Shown here piece after piece: positions 1 to 7,962 of a DNA stretch of 21,981 nt. Under the pieces are notes generated by a model. It ran no database searches and was not told the DNA's origin. It saw only the letters and a list, made by a program, of their open reading frames with translations. Source of the DNA: Rhodospirillaceae bacterium (GTDB lineage Bacteria > Pseudomonadota > Alphaproteobacteria > SP197); the NCBI GenBank assembly GCA_018700655.1, contig JABIUG010000379.1:1-21981 (forward strand), in the 5' to 3' direction. The translations under genes and the position numbers were made by a program. Position 1 is the first letter of the stretch. Each line of letters begins with the position of its first letter.

Positions 1-749
1 GCAACCACGAGCCTGTCAACCGGAAACGAACCCTGGTCGGTTTTGACTTCGGTCGGACAGCCGTTCTCGACCACCAGGTCGGTCACATCGGCCAGGATCA
101 CCTTGCCGCCTTCGGCCTCGACTTCCTCTGCAATCGCGCGCGTCAGCATCGCCGGATTGGTCGTGCTGTAGGCCAGCGGGAAATAGACCGCGCGTTTTAC
201 CTCTTCGGAGAGCGAGGGTTCGAGCTGGCGAAGTTCATCGGTCGTGAGCTCATCCTGGGTTGCGCCAAGCTCGGCATTCCAGTCACGCCGCCAGCGATCA
301 TCTTCGAACTGCTCTTGCGTACGATAGATACCCAGCGAACCGTTGCGCCGCATGAAAGCATCGGCGGCGGTATTGCGCACAATGGCGTCATAGGCTGCCG
401 TCGTCCCGCTCAACAGGGAGGCCATGGCTTCGGCGGTGCGCTTCTGATCGGCCGTCGTGCAGCCGCGCATCATCGTCACAAGCCACGGAGAGAACCGCAG
501 AAGGTAACGCCAGCGCAGGGCCAGGGTTGCCTCGCGGTCAAACAGCATCTTGGGGATGTCGCGCAGCAGGCTGGGGCTGGGTGGCTGCACGGATGATCCC
601 GGCGTCGAAATCACCCCGGCATTGCCGAACGAACAGCCCTCACCCGGTTCGACGCGGTCGATCAGCGTGACTTCGTGGCCGGCCTTCTGAAGGAAACAAG
701 CGCTGCATGCGCCGACAATACCGGCGCCGATGATGGTGACATGTGCCAT
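1..749 (-). CDS. FAD-dependent oxidoreductase, DadA-like (3' end outside window)
   Basis: The reading frame starts at an ATG at 749 and stays open to the window edge, so about 249 N-terminal residues are visible and the C-terminus is missing. The protein opens with a dinucleotide-binding fold, IIGAGIVGACSACFLQKAG (GxGxxG), followed by an acidic strand end (LIDR) typical of FAD-binding amino-acid oxidases. The motif SFGNAGVIS soon after is characteristic of the D-amino-acid dehydrogenase (DadA) group of the DAO family. Such enzymes oxidise amino acids or N-methyl amino acids and pass electrons to the membrane quinone pool. GGGA lies 6 bases before the ATG. The gene is divergent from the methyltransferase operon at 872 and shares a 122-base promoter region with it. 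The substrate is unknown. Family assignment is confident; the DadA label is by resemblance only. Confidence 0.85.
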   Translation of the reverse strand, partial: MAHVTIIGAGIVGACSACFLQKAGHEVTLIDRVEPGEGCSFGNAGVISTPGSSVQPPSPSLLRDIPKMLFDREATLALRWRYLLRFSPWLVTMMRGCTTADQKRTAEAMASLLSGTTAAYDAIVRNTAADAFMRRNGSLGIYRTQEQFEDDRWRRDWNAELGATQDELTTDELRQLEPSLSEEVKRAVYFPLAYSTTNPAMLTRAIAEEVEAEGGKVILADVTDLVVENGCPTEVKTDQGSFPVDRLVV

Positions 750-790
750 GCGTAATCCCAGTGTAGAATTCGAACAGTCTGGACCGTGTC

Positions 791-820
791 GACATACGAA
801 ACCAGAAGCTCTCTGGTCAA
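791..820 (-). promoter_or_regulatory. candidate promoter with overlapping dyad for the DadA-like gene
   Basis: On the minus strand TTGACC (820-815) and TATGTC (796-791) are separated by 18 bases. The first matches the sigma-70 -35 consensus well; the second is a weak -10. Within this lies a perfect 6-bp dyad, ACCAGA (801-806) and TCTGGT (812-817), spaced by 5 bases, placed where a repressor would block polymerase. It sits in the gap between two divergent genes and could serve both. No regulator can be assigned. Confidence 0.35.
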
Positions 821-871
821 TCGCGACCCAGCGCCATAGCATCCCGAAAATTCGTGCATGAAAGTTCAAAC

Positions 872-1804
872 ATGGATCTGATGACCCACCTGGCCGAAGG
901 CCACATCGTGCTGATGGACGGCGCCATGGGGACCGAACTCGACCGGCGTGACGTGCCCATGCACGGCAAGGCCTGGAGTGCGGCTGCGATGACGACCCAT
1001 CCCGATGCAGTGCGCGGCGTCCATGCCGATTACATCGGTGGCGGCGCACGCATGCACATCGTCAACAGCTTTGCCCTGGCCCGCCATGTTCTCGAGCCCG
1101 CCGGGTTCGGAGATGACGTCGCCAGCTTCAACGCAAAATCGGTCGCGCTCTGCCGCGAGGCCCTGGAAGTCCAGGACGCACAGGATCCCCAATGGATCGT
1201 GGGATCACTTTCGACCTTTGCTGCGCAGTCTGATCGGTCGCGCCTGCCCGATCCCGTGGCGCTGGAAGAAAACTATCGGGAACAGGCACATATCCTGGCC
1301 GATGCCGGAGTCGACCTCTTCACCCTGGAGATGCTCTGCGATTTCGAGCTTACGCAGGCTGCGCTGAACGCCACGCTGCACTTCGACAAACCGGTGATCG
1401 TCGGCTTCACAACCAAATGGGCCGGCGACGGCGCCACCGTGATGACCCGCGCCGACGAGATGGGCCTGGATCCCGTTGCTTTCGACGACGTTCTGGCCGA
1501 TCTCGTGCCGGCACTCCCCACAGACAAACCGATGATCATGTCGATCATGCACAGCGATCTCGATGTCACCGATGCAGCCCTCGATGTTCTGCGCCGCCAC
1601 TGGTCGGGACCGCTTGCGATCTATCCCAATTCCGGCCGCTTCGAATATCCTCACTGGCAGTTCGACAGCGTCTGCCCGCCCGAAGAATTCGTCAGTGCCG
1701 CACAGGGCTGGATCAAACGTGGCGTCGGCATCATCGGCGGCTGTTGCGGGATTGGCCCCGACCACATTTCCGCGCTGGCCAGCCAGCAGGCCACAGCATC
1801 ATGA
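872..1804 (+). CDS. homocysteine S-methyltransferase family protein with altered zinc site
   Basis: This 310-residue protein matches the homocysteine S-methyltransferase (BHMT/MetH N-terminal barrel) family. MDGAMGTEL near the N-terminus is the family's opening strand motif, and GGCCG near the C-terminus (C291, C292) supplies two of the three zinc cysteines that activate homocysteine. The third ligand normally comes from a GxNC-type motif mid-barrel. The matching segment here reads SIMHSDLD, so His227 appears to replace it. Family members move methyl groups from betaine, S-methylmethionine or methylcobalamin onto homocysteine. ATG 872 is chosen over GTG 854 because GAAAG lies 7 bases upstream. 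The stop overlaps the next start in an ATGA, so it is translationally coupled to the CoA transferase. With an MttB homologue nearby, a methyl-acceptor role is plausible but unproven. Confidence 0.85.
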   Translation: MDLMTHLAEGHIVLMDGAMGTELDRRDVPMHGKAWSAAAMTTHPDAVRGVHADYIGGGARMHIVNSFALARHVLEPAGFGDDVASFNAKSVALCREALEVQDAQDPQWIVGSLSTFAAQSDRSRLPDPVALEENYREQAHILADAGVDLFTLEMLCDFELTQAALNATLHFDKPVIVGFTTKWAGDGATVMTRADEMGLDPVAFDDVLADLVPALPTDKPMIMSIMHSDLDVTDAALDVLRRHWSGPLAIYPNSGRFEYPHWQFDSVCPPEEFVSAAQGWIKRGVGIIGGCCGIGPDHISALASQQATAS

Positions 1805-3012
1805 ACGGTGCACTTCAGGGCGTTCGTGTTCTCGACCTGACACAGATGATGTCGGGGCCATACTGCACCATGATGCTGGGTGATCAGGGCGCCGATGTGA
1901 TCAAGATCGAACCCCCTGCCGGCGAGGTTGCGCGTGCCTATGGCCCGCACCTTCCCGATGACACCGAGCGCCATTTCGGCGGGTACTTCCAGAGCATCAA
2001 CCGCAACAAGCGTTCGCTTGTGATTGACCTGAAATCGGCAGATGGCAAGGCGGTCTTTCGCCGTTTGGTCCGGGATGCCGATGTTGTGGTCGAGAACTTC
2101 CGTGCCGGGGTGATGGAACGGCTTGAGCTTCCCTATGAGAGCCTTGCCGAAATCAATCCGGCGCTGGTCTACGCCACGATCCGCGGTTTCGGTGATCCCC
2201 GCACCGGGGCCAGCCCCTATCAGGACTGGCCGGCCTACGACATTGTTGCCCAGGCCATGGGCGGCATCATGCACATGACCGGCCCGGTCGAAGGCCCGCC
2301 AACCAAGGTCGGCCCCGGCGTCGGCGATACCATCGCCGCCATGATGACCGCCTTCGGCATCGTCTCTGCCGTCCTCCACGCCAGGATGACCGGAGAGGGC
2401 CAGTTCGTCGATGTCGCGATGATCGACACCATCCATGCCGTCTGCGAGCGCGCAGCGACCTTCCATGGATACAACGGAGAGATCGCCGATGCGGTCGGCA
2501 ACCATCATCCCTTCTTCGTGCCCTTCGGCACCTTCCCCTGCCAGGATGGCTGGGTCGCCGTAGGCTGCCCGATCGACCAGTTCTGGGGCAAACTCGCAAC
2601 CCTGATGGATGAGCCCGAGATCGGTACTGATCCGCGCTATGCAACCAACGAGGAACGCATCAAACGACGCGACGAGGTCAACGGCATCGTCACCCGCTGG
2701 ACCCAAGGACGGACCAAGAAAGAGCTCGAAGAGCTGATTGGCGGCAAGGTCCCGTTCGGACCGGTCAACGACATCCGCGATATCGTCGCCAGCCCGCACA
2801 CGGCTGCACGTGGCCTGATGGTCGAGCTGCCGCATCCCGGATCCAACCAGACTGTTCAGGTCGCCCAGACTCCCGTGCGCATGACAAAGACACCCGGTGG
2901 CGCGGTCACGCGCGCGCCGACCAAGGGCGAACACAGCGACGATGTCCTGACCGAAGCGGGATTCAGCGCCGACGAGATCGCCGCGTTGCGCGATGACGGT
3001 GCGGTGGGCTGA
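1801..3012 (+). CDS. class III CoA transferase (CaiB/BaiF family)
   Basis: A 403-residue protein of normal length for the CaiB/BaiF (formyl-CoA transferase) family. These enzymes move CoA between carboxylic acids through an aspartyl-CoA thioester. The N-terminal LQGVRVLDLTQMMSGPYCTMMLGDQGADVIKIE signature (described in part: RVLDLTQ, LGDQGADVIKIE) and VVENFRAGVMERLEL (residues about 96-110) are diagnostic. The catalytic aspartate by comparison with Asp169 of formyl-CoA transferase is D176 in GVGDTIA. The ATG overlaps the preceding stop (ATGA), and the next gene begins 7 bases after or 20 bases before its stop, depending on start choice. It is therefore the middle gene of a tight three-gene operon. 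Close relatives include carnitine CoA transferase, but the substrate cannot be read here. Confidence 0.92.
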   Translation: MNGALQGVRVLDLTQMMSGPYCTMMLGDQGADVIKIEPPAGEVARAYGPHLPDDTERHFGGYFQSINRNKRSLVIDLKSADGKAVFRRLVRDADVVVENFRAGVMERLELPYESLAEINPALVYATIRGFGDPRTGASPYQDWPAYDIVAQAMGGIMHMTGPVEGPPTKVGPGVGDTIAAMMTAFGIVSAVLHARMTGEGQFVDVAMIDTIHAVCERAATFHGYNGEIADAVGNHHPFFVPFGTFPCQDGWVAVGCPIDQFWGKLATLMDEPEIGTDPRYATNEERIKRRDEVNGIVTRWTQGRTKKELEELIGGKVPFGPVNDIRDIVASPHTAARGLMVELPHPGSNQTVQVAQTPVRMTKTPGGAVTRAPTKGEHSDDVLTEAGFSADEIAALRDDGAVG

Positions 3013-3019
3013 ATCAGGC

Positions 3020-4306
3020 ATGCCAAACCCCTTTATCGCCGAAATCGCCGAAGCCCTTTCCTGCAACACGGAAGGGCTGGATTTCTCCGGAGCGGGGGCT
3101 CTGCCATCAACCTTTCGTGTGACGGACCTCGCCGCAGCCTCGGTCGCTGCGGCTGGCTGCGCGCTGGCTGATCTCGTCAAAGGGGCTTGCCCCGGCGCGT
3201 CAAAACCCGATCTAACCGTCGATCGTCGTTTTGCCTCGTTCTGGTTTGGCTGGAGCCTTCGCCCGGATGGCTGGGAGGTGCCTTCGGTCTGGGATCCGAT
3301 CGCGGGTGATTACCAGGCATCCGATGGATGGATCCGGCTCCACACCAATGCACCCCATCACCGTGACGCCGCAGTTGGCGTGCTGGGTTGCACGCCCGAC
3401 CGCGAGAGCGTTGCGGCAGCCGTCAGCAAGTGGCGGGCCGACGAACTCGAAACCGCCATCGTTGCCAACCATGGCGCGGCGGCCGCGATGCGTTCGCGCC
3501 AAGTATGGGCCGACCACCCACAGGGGCGTGCGGTCAATTCTGAACCATTGGTCCATTCAGAACTCCATCAGGCTGATCGGCCCTGGACACGCCCGCTTGA
3601 TCCTTCTCGCCCGCTGGCCGGTGTTCGTGTCCTTGACCTCACCCGTGTCCTGGCCGGTCCCGTCGCGGGGCGGTTCCTTGCCGCCTACGGTGCGAGCGTT
3701 CTGCGCATCGACCCGCCTTCCTGGAATGAGCCAGGCGTGATCCCGGAAGTCACTCTTGGGAAACGTTGTGCAGGTCTTGACCTCACCCTTTCCCAAGACC
3801 GCCAGGTTTTCGAGCGCCTGCTCGCCGAGTGCAACATCCTGCTCCTGGGTTACCGACCCGGCGCGATGGAGAATCGCGGTTACGGCGCGGCAGAGCGGCG
3901 TGCAATCAATCCCGACCTGATCGATGTCTCGCTTTGCGCCTATGGCTGGACCGGACCCTGGAAAACACGGCGCGGCTTTGACAGCCTGTTGCAGATGAGC
4001 AGCGGAATTGCCGATACCGGCATGCATTGGGCTCATGCGGAAAAACCCACACCGCTTCCGGTACAGGCGCTGGACCACGCCACCGGTTATTTGATGGCAG
4101 CCGCGGCCCTGACTGGCCTTTCAGCGCGGATTGAGGATGGCTCACCAGCAACCAAACGGCTCTCGCTTGCACGCACGGCACACCTTCTGACGCGTCAGGG
4201 CGGGCCGGAAACCGAAGCGGAACACGCCCCGGAAACCGACATGGACCATTCCGGTGTGATCGAGCAGACCACATGGGGCCGGCAAGAAGGATTCGTTTTC
4301 CTCTGA
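3020..4306 (+). CDS. circularly permuted class III CoA transferase homologue
   Basis: This 428-residue protein carries CaiB/BaiF signatures in swapped order. Its first half (about residues 70-190) looks like the family's C-terminal part: DGWIRLHTN, then WRADELETAI, then the ADHPQ segment. Only after residue 195 comes what is normally the N-terminus: LAGVRVLDLTRVLAGPVAGRFLAAYGASVLRID (RVLDLT and GASVLRID are the marks), then LLLGYRPGAMENRGYG. The catalytic-loop equivalent is QALDHATGYL, giving D352 (D361 from the upstream start). ATG 3020 is preferred because it lies just after the preceding stop; ATG 2993 is in frame but has no good ribosome site and would overlap by 20 bases. A CoA-transferase role is inferred from the retained aspartate. 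It may partner with the canonical enzyme upstream or use a different acid. Confidence 0.8.
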   Translation: MPNPFIAEIAEALSCNTEGLDFSGAGALPSTFRVTDLAAASVAAAGCALADLVKGACPGASKPDLTVDRRFASFWFGWSLRPDGWEVPSVWDPIAGDYQASDGWIRLHTNAPHHRDAAVGVLGCTPDRESVAAAVSKWRADELETAIVANHGAAAAMRSRQVWADHPQGRAVNSEPLVHSELHQADRPWTRPLDPSRPLAGVRVLDLTRVLAGPVAGRFLAAYGASVLRIDPPSWNEPGVIPEVTLGKRCAGLDLTLSQDRQVFERLLAECNILLLGYRPGAMENRGYGAAERRAINPDLIDVSLCAYGWTGPWKTRRGFDSLLQMSSGIADTGMHWAHAEKPTPLPVQALDHATGYLMAAAALTGLSARIEDGSPATKRLSLARTAHLLTRQGGPETEAEHAPETDMDHSGVIEQTTWGRQEGFVFL

Positions 4307-4381
4307 CGGTCGACGGCTGTGAAGCGCGTTGGAACCTGCCCGCAAATGCCCTGCGCTCGTCGACGCCCGATTGGCCCTAGC

Positions 4382-5407
4382 TCACGTCGTCTCACTCGGC
4401 TGAAAGGTCGTCTCCAGGGTGATGCGACGTTCGGCAAAAACACCCTTCTCCATCCGCTCGATCATGGCCTCGCCTGCCCGGTGCCCCAGCTCGAAGCCGG
4501 GTGAGCGCACGGTCGTCAGCACCGGGTCGGAGAACTGCCAGAAATCAAAGGCGTTGAACCCGGTTACGAGTACATCGCCGGGCACGGCGATGCCCCGCGC
4601 CTTGAGGTACTTCAGCACGGCGATGCCGATCTGGTCGTTGGTTGCCATGAAAGCATCGGGAAGCCGGGCGTTCGCGAGATAGGCATCGAGCGCAGCTGCC
4701 GTGGCCGCGACATCGCCGCTTCCACATTGCGTGACCTTCAGACTTGCCGCCTCGCCAAATTGGGCAACGGCCTCCTCGATCCCGACTTGCCGTTCGGCGA
4801 CGGCCTGCCAATGGTTATGCGACTGCTTCAGGACCACGAGATCGCGCGCTCCCCTTTCCAGAACATGACGGGCCAGTTCGCGCGCACCCTGCCGGTCGGT
4901 CTGGAGGACACAGCACGCATCGGGCCAGGCGCGCGGCAGAGATTCAAGCAACAGGACAAACGGCTGCCCGGTGCCGGCGACTGTACGGATGATCTCCTTG
5001 CGTGTCGCCAGACTGCCGGTCGGGAGAACGCACAGGCCATCGGTCTGGCGCTGGCGGATCAGGGTCGAGGCAGAAAGCCTGGAGGCAGTGAGCCCCTCGA
5101 GTTGAAGCGTGTATCCCTTTGCATTGAGCGCATCACCAAGCCCGGACACAAGCTGCGTGGTGTAACCGTCCGAAAGGTAGGTCGGGCTTTCATCGACCAC
5201 GATCAGCCCGACCGACTGGATTTTCGAGGTGCGCACGCTGCGCGCTGCCATGTCGGGGCGGTAGTTCAGAACTGTGACCGCCTCGGCAATGCGGTCACGG
5301 GTCTCTTCGGTCATCGTGCCGTGACGCCCGTTCATGTAGTTCGAGACCGACATCGCCGAAACACGGGCGCGGCGTGCGACATCGCTCAGCTTCACACGGA
5401 CCGCCAT
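4382..5407 (-). CDS. LacI-family transcriptional regulator
   Basis: A 341-residue protein with the full LacI/GalR layout. A DNA-binding helix-turn-helix occupies residues 5-25 (VKLSDVARRARVSAMSVSNY, ending in the recognition helix). The hinge NYRPDMAARSVRT follows at about 48-60, and then a periplasmic-binding-protein-like effector domain starts at SVGLIVV and runs to the end. It starts 5 bases after the stop of the MttB-family gene, so it is the last gene of that operon. The perfect CG-centred palindrome at 7484-7499, upstream of the operon's AhpD-like gene, has the form of a LacI-family operator. Autoregulation with release by a pathway metabolite is the natural inference. The effector is unknown. 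Confidence 0.93.
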   Translation of the reverse strand: MAVRVKLSDVARRARVSAMSVSNYMNGRHGTMTEETRDRIAEAVTVLNYRPDMAARSVRTSKIQSVGLIVVDESPTYLSDGYTTQLVSGLGDALNAKGYTLQLEGLTASRLSASTLIRQRQTDGLCVLPTGSLATRKEIIRTVAGTGQPFVLLLESLPRAWPDACCVLQTDRQGARELARHVLERGARDLVVLKQSHNHWQAVAERQVGIEEAVAQFGEAASLKVTQCGSGDVAATAAALDAYLANARLPDAFMATNDQIGIAVLKYLKARGIAVPGDVLVTGFNAFDFWQFSDPVLTTVRSPGFELGHRAGEAMIERMEKGVFAERRITLETTFQPSETT

Positions 5408-5412
5408 CGGAA

Positions 5413-6858
5413 CTAACCCAGAATCTCGTGCAGCCGGGTCTTGATCTTGTCCTGCATGGTGACGGCGCCGTCATCGGCCCACATGATCGCATCGGAACGC
5501 TCGAACATCGGCGGAAACCAGCTTTCGGTCAGGTAACGCGCCGTGGTGTGCTCGTCGGTCAGATAGGTGTTGTCCTTGGCCGCACGTTTGACGACCTCGA
5601 CCCCGATGGACTCTTCGGTGACCTCGATGCCCTGGGCGAAGCGGCTGGTCCAGCCAGCAAGTTCGTCACACAGCACCAGCATCTCAAGCGAACCCGTGCG
5701 GCCCGACGAAAGAAATCCCAGATTATGGATGAAGGCGGTACCGGCAAGGCTTGCCAACGCCATGTTGGCGCCGACTTCCGAAGCGGCCTGGGCATCGACG
5801 CGGTGCGCATCCGAACAGCCCGCACCGATCCAGCTCGGCACCCCGATCGCATTGTAGTAGTCGGTGCCACCGAGATTCCCGAGCATGTATTCCGGGCCGC
5901 CATAAGCGATCGTTGCGGTCTTCATGTCCATCGGCAGGACTGAGGAGCCCGCCAGCACAGGCGCGCCAGGACCGGCGATCTGGTGCACGACGATGCCCGC
6001 CAGCGTTTCAGCAGCCGATTGCGCCAGCACACCGGCCAGCGTGATCGGGCCGGCCATGCCCGGGAAAATTGCGGGATAACATACGACCGGCAGGTTGTTG
6101 CGTGCGCCAAGCTGCAGCCGCCGGCACAGTTCGTCACCCAGTTTCAGGGGCGACACCGGGCCGGTCAGGTCAAGGCCACAGGGATGATCCCCCAGGGCCT
6201 GCCAGCCTCCGATGCGCTGCGCCATGGAATCCCAGATCGACTCTGCCTTGATCTCGTCATGGGCGGTGAAGGCGATCGGTTTGATCGTCTTGTCCATCAT
6301 CGCATTGACCGAACCCAGCGCTTCCTCTTCGGCGGGGATGTCGGTCGGGTATCCCAGCGTGCAGGCGACATCTATATGCGGCAGCGCTTCGCATACGGCT
6401 GCAGTATCGGCCAGATCCTGCAGGATGCCGGGACGCAGATCGCCGGTGCGGAAATCCAGAACGTTGACGCAGTTGTGCCCGGCGCAATAGGCAGGCCGGC
6501 TTGCCGTGGTATCGACCACCCGTTTGCCGTCACGGTTAAAGAGCTCGACCTTGTCGGGCACGGTCGCCAGCGCATCGGCCACCCTTTCAGCCGGGATCTG
6601 GACATAACCGTCTTCGTCCTGTTTGCAGCCGTGGTTTTCCAGAAGGTCCTTGCGTGTTGCCTCGTCATCGATCTGGACACCGACCTCTTCGAGAATACGC
6701 AGCGCGCCGGTATGGATTGCCTGGGTGCCTTTCCTGGGAATGACGGGAAGCTGCAGCGCCTGATCGCGACGGAGGTCCTGTGCGGGAAGCGCGTGGCGAT
6801 CGAGCGCCATATTGCGCCCGCCGCGCCGTTTGCCCCGCCGCGTTGCCTTCTCGCTCAT
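5413..6858 (-). CDS. MttB (trimethylamine methyltransferase) family protein, non-pyrrolysine type
   Basis: This 481-residue protein matches the MttB superfamily. It has a basic N-terminus with RRGKRRGGR, then the helix HTGALRILEEVGVQIDD, and the barrel segments SRPAYCAGHNCVNVLD and AIPFT-like KPIAFTAHDE. True trimethylamine methyltransferase has an in-frame amber codon read as pyrrolysine. This gene has no in-frame TAG before its own stop, so it belongs to the non-pyrrolysine branch. Characterised members of that branch (MtgB for glycine betaine, MtpB for proline betaine, MtcB for carnitine) transfer a methyl group from a quaternary amine to a corrinoid protein. The start overlaps the stop of the AhpD-like gene (ATGA), and the LacI gene follows 5 bases after. 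No corrinoid protein gene is present in the window, so its partner must lie elsewhere. Confidence 0.9.
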   Translation of the reverse strand: MSEKATRRGKRRGGRNMALDRHALPAQDLRRDQALQLPVIPRKGTQAIHTGALRILEEVGVQIDDEATRKDLLENHGCKQDEDGYVQIPAERVADALATVPDKVELFNRDGKRVVDTTASRPAYCAGHNCVNVLDFRTGDLRPGILQDLADTAAVCEALPHIDVACTLGYPTDIPAEEEALGSVNAMMDKTIKPIAFTAHDEIKAESIWDSMAQRIGGWQALGDHPCGLDLTGPVSPLKLGDELCRRLQLGARNNLPVVCYPAIFPGMAGPITLAGVLAQSAAETLAGIVVHQIAGPGAPVLAGSSVLPMDMKTATIAYGGPEYMLGNLGGTDYYNAIGVPSWIGAGCSDAHRVDAQAASEVGANMALASLAGTAFIHNLGFLSSGRTGSLEMLVLCDELAGWTSRFAQGIEVTEESIGVEVVKRAAKDNTYLTDEHTTARYLTESWFPPMFERSDAIMWADDGAVTMQDKIKTRLHEILG

Positions 6859-7442
6859 GTCTCACCTTCATAGGTCCCGATCGCCTCACCCAGTGTGGTC
6901 AGGCCAAGCCCGTTCAGCATGCGTGCCCAATAGGAGAAGTTGGCCGCGACCTGGTTGACCTCGAAAATCTGCGCGTCGTTCAGGTCCACCGCACGCAGGG
7001 CCGCGACATCGCCCTCCGCCATCTCAGCGGGATGGAGTGTGAGTTTTTCGGTATAGGTGATGATGGCTGCAATACGCGCGTCAACGCTTTCGGGCATCCG
7101 TCCTGCTTCCAGCGCCTCCAGGATGGCCCAGCCGCGCTTTTCGTCACCGAGCAACAGGACAAAGTTGGTGCCGTGGTTGTCGCGGGCATATTTGCAGCCA
7201 CACAGGATCGCGACATGGGTCGCAACCAATTCCTGCAGCCAGTCTTCCAGAGACCGGCGCGGATTGTGAAGCAGTTCGCGGTAGAACCGGTCCGCCAGGA
7301 TCAGCAGATCCGGACGCGTGGCAAAGGCCTGGTACATATTGTGCACGCTGCCGTCGCCACGACAGACTTCACCGAAAGCCTCAAGCAGTTCCGGCCCGGC
7401 ATCGGCCCGGTCGACGGTTTCGATCCAGCTGAATTTGGACAT
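6855..7442 (-). CDS. AhpD-like / carboxymuconolactone decarboxylase family protein lacking one redox Cys
   Basis: A 195-residue all-helical protein resembling peroxidase-related AhpD-like proteins. The usual signature is E then CxxCxxxH. Here E71 and C83-K-Y-A86-R-D-N-H90 are seen, so the second cysteine is alanine; an extra cysteine sits at C81 two residues before. Classical disulfide chemistry is therefore unlikely by the usual pair, though C81/C83 might act together. ATG 7442 is the start; the longer frame would need a TTG at 7472, while GAGAGACAGG lies just before this ATG. It is the first gene after the palindromic operator and is translationally coupled to the MttB-family gene. Its role in the pathway is unknown; neighbours suggest it belongs with methylated-amine catabolism. 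Confidence 0.82.
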   Translation of the reverse strand: MSKFSWIETVDRADAGPELLEAFGEVCRGDGSVHNMYQAFATRPDLLILADRFYRELLHNPRRSLEDWLQELVATHVAILCGCKYARDNHGTNFVLLLGDEKRGWAILEALEAGRMPESVDARIAAIITYTEKLTLHPAEMAEGDVAALRAVDLNDAQIFEVNQVAANFSYWARMLNGLGLTTLGEAIGTYEGET

Positions 7443-7483
7443 GACCTGTCTCTCTCTTTCCGCTACTGTCAACTACCTCTATC

Positions 7484-7499
7484 ACTTTAACGTTAAAGT
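7484..7499. promoter_or_regulatory. perfect 16-bp palindrome, probable LacI-family operator
   Basis: ACTTTAACGTTAAAGT is a perfect palindrome with a central CG step. That is the shape of LacI-family operators such as the PurR box (ACGCAAACGTTTGCGT). It lies 42 bases before the ATG of the AhpD-like gene, in an AT-rich patch inside GC-rich DNA, and the same operon ends with a LacI-family gene. I did not see a second copy in the window. On the minus strand TTGCAC precedes it and TAAAGT (in the palindrome) could serve as a weak -10, so binding would block transcription. Confidence 0.7.
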
Positions 7500-7545
7500 T
7501 ATTGTTGTGCAAGTCTGGTCTTGACCCAGGCCAGCCGCCACCGTG

Positions 7546-7962
7546 TCACCGGAAAATGTCGATGCGTCCTTCTGTCGGATAAAGCGCAACGTCGTCCCCG
7601 GTCCGGATCAGCGCACACGGATCGCCCTCCAGCATGTGCATGATCGGCAATCCCGAGAAAAGCGCACCTTGCGCGAAGATCGGGCTGGCTTCGCGGAAGA
7701 CAATTGCCAGCGGCGCGATACCGCGGTCCCTCAGACTAGCCAGTGCCCAGGACGCCGCCATGCCGCCCTTGGGTTTGGTGAAGACAAGAACACGCCCGGC
7801 CAATTCCTCACCATAGAGGTCGTGGTCACGGTTCGAGATCACGCCGGTTGTGCTGTCGAGGTCGTAGCGAAACCCGAATCCCTGGCCCGATACCAGCGCA
7901 GGACCACGGACCGGGGCACCCATGCCACGCCCACCGGTCAGACTGAGGGTCGGGCTTTGCAT
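7546..7962 (-). CDS. aconitase X swivel-domain subunit (AcnX small subunit, DUF126)
   Basis: A 138-residue protein matching the aconitase X swivel domain. Its conserved run is GPALVSGQGFGFRYDLD, TTGVISNRDHDLYGEELAGRVLVF, then KGGMAASWAL and GIAPLAIVFREASPIFAQGAL (family-typical segments given separately). It pairs with the large subunit encoded immediately upstream, forming a two-subunit AcnX. The start ATG at 7962 overlaps the large-subunit stop in a TGATG; a GTG at 7965 is the alternative. Known AcnX enzymes dehydrate cis-3-hydroxy-L-proline in bacteria or mevalonate 5-phosphate in archaea, using an iron centre in the large subunit. Which substrate applies here is not visible. Confidence 0.88.
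   Translation of the reverse strand: MQSPTLSLTGGRGMGAPVRGPALVSGQGFGFRYDLDSTTGVISNRDHDLYGEELAGRVLVFTKPKGGMAASWALASLRDRGIAPLAIVFREASPIFAQGALFSGLPIMHMLEGDPCALIRTGDDVALYPTEGRIDIFR

Noticed and set aside
1417..1800. Upstream extension of the CoA transferase frame
   Set aside because: The extension is arginine/serine-rich and lies inside the methyltransferase gene; homology begins at ATG 1801, which has an ATGA overlap.
1651..3180. 509-codon open frame on the minus strand
   Set aside because: It lies opposite the CoA transferase and methyltransferase genes; the protein is low-complexity and shows no family motif. It is a shadow of GC-rich coding DNA.
4307..4381. Terminator between the converging CoA transferase and LacI genes
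   Set aside because: GTCGACG and CGTCGAC could pair, but across a loop of over 40 bases and without a T-run.
5413..6858. Possible pyrrolysine-containing true trimethylamine methyltransferase
   Set aside because: There is no in-frame TAG inside the gene.
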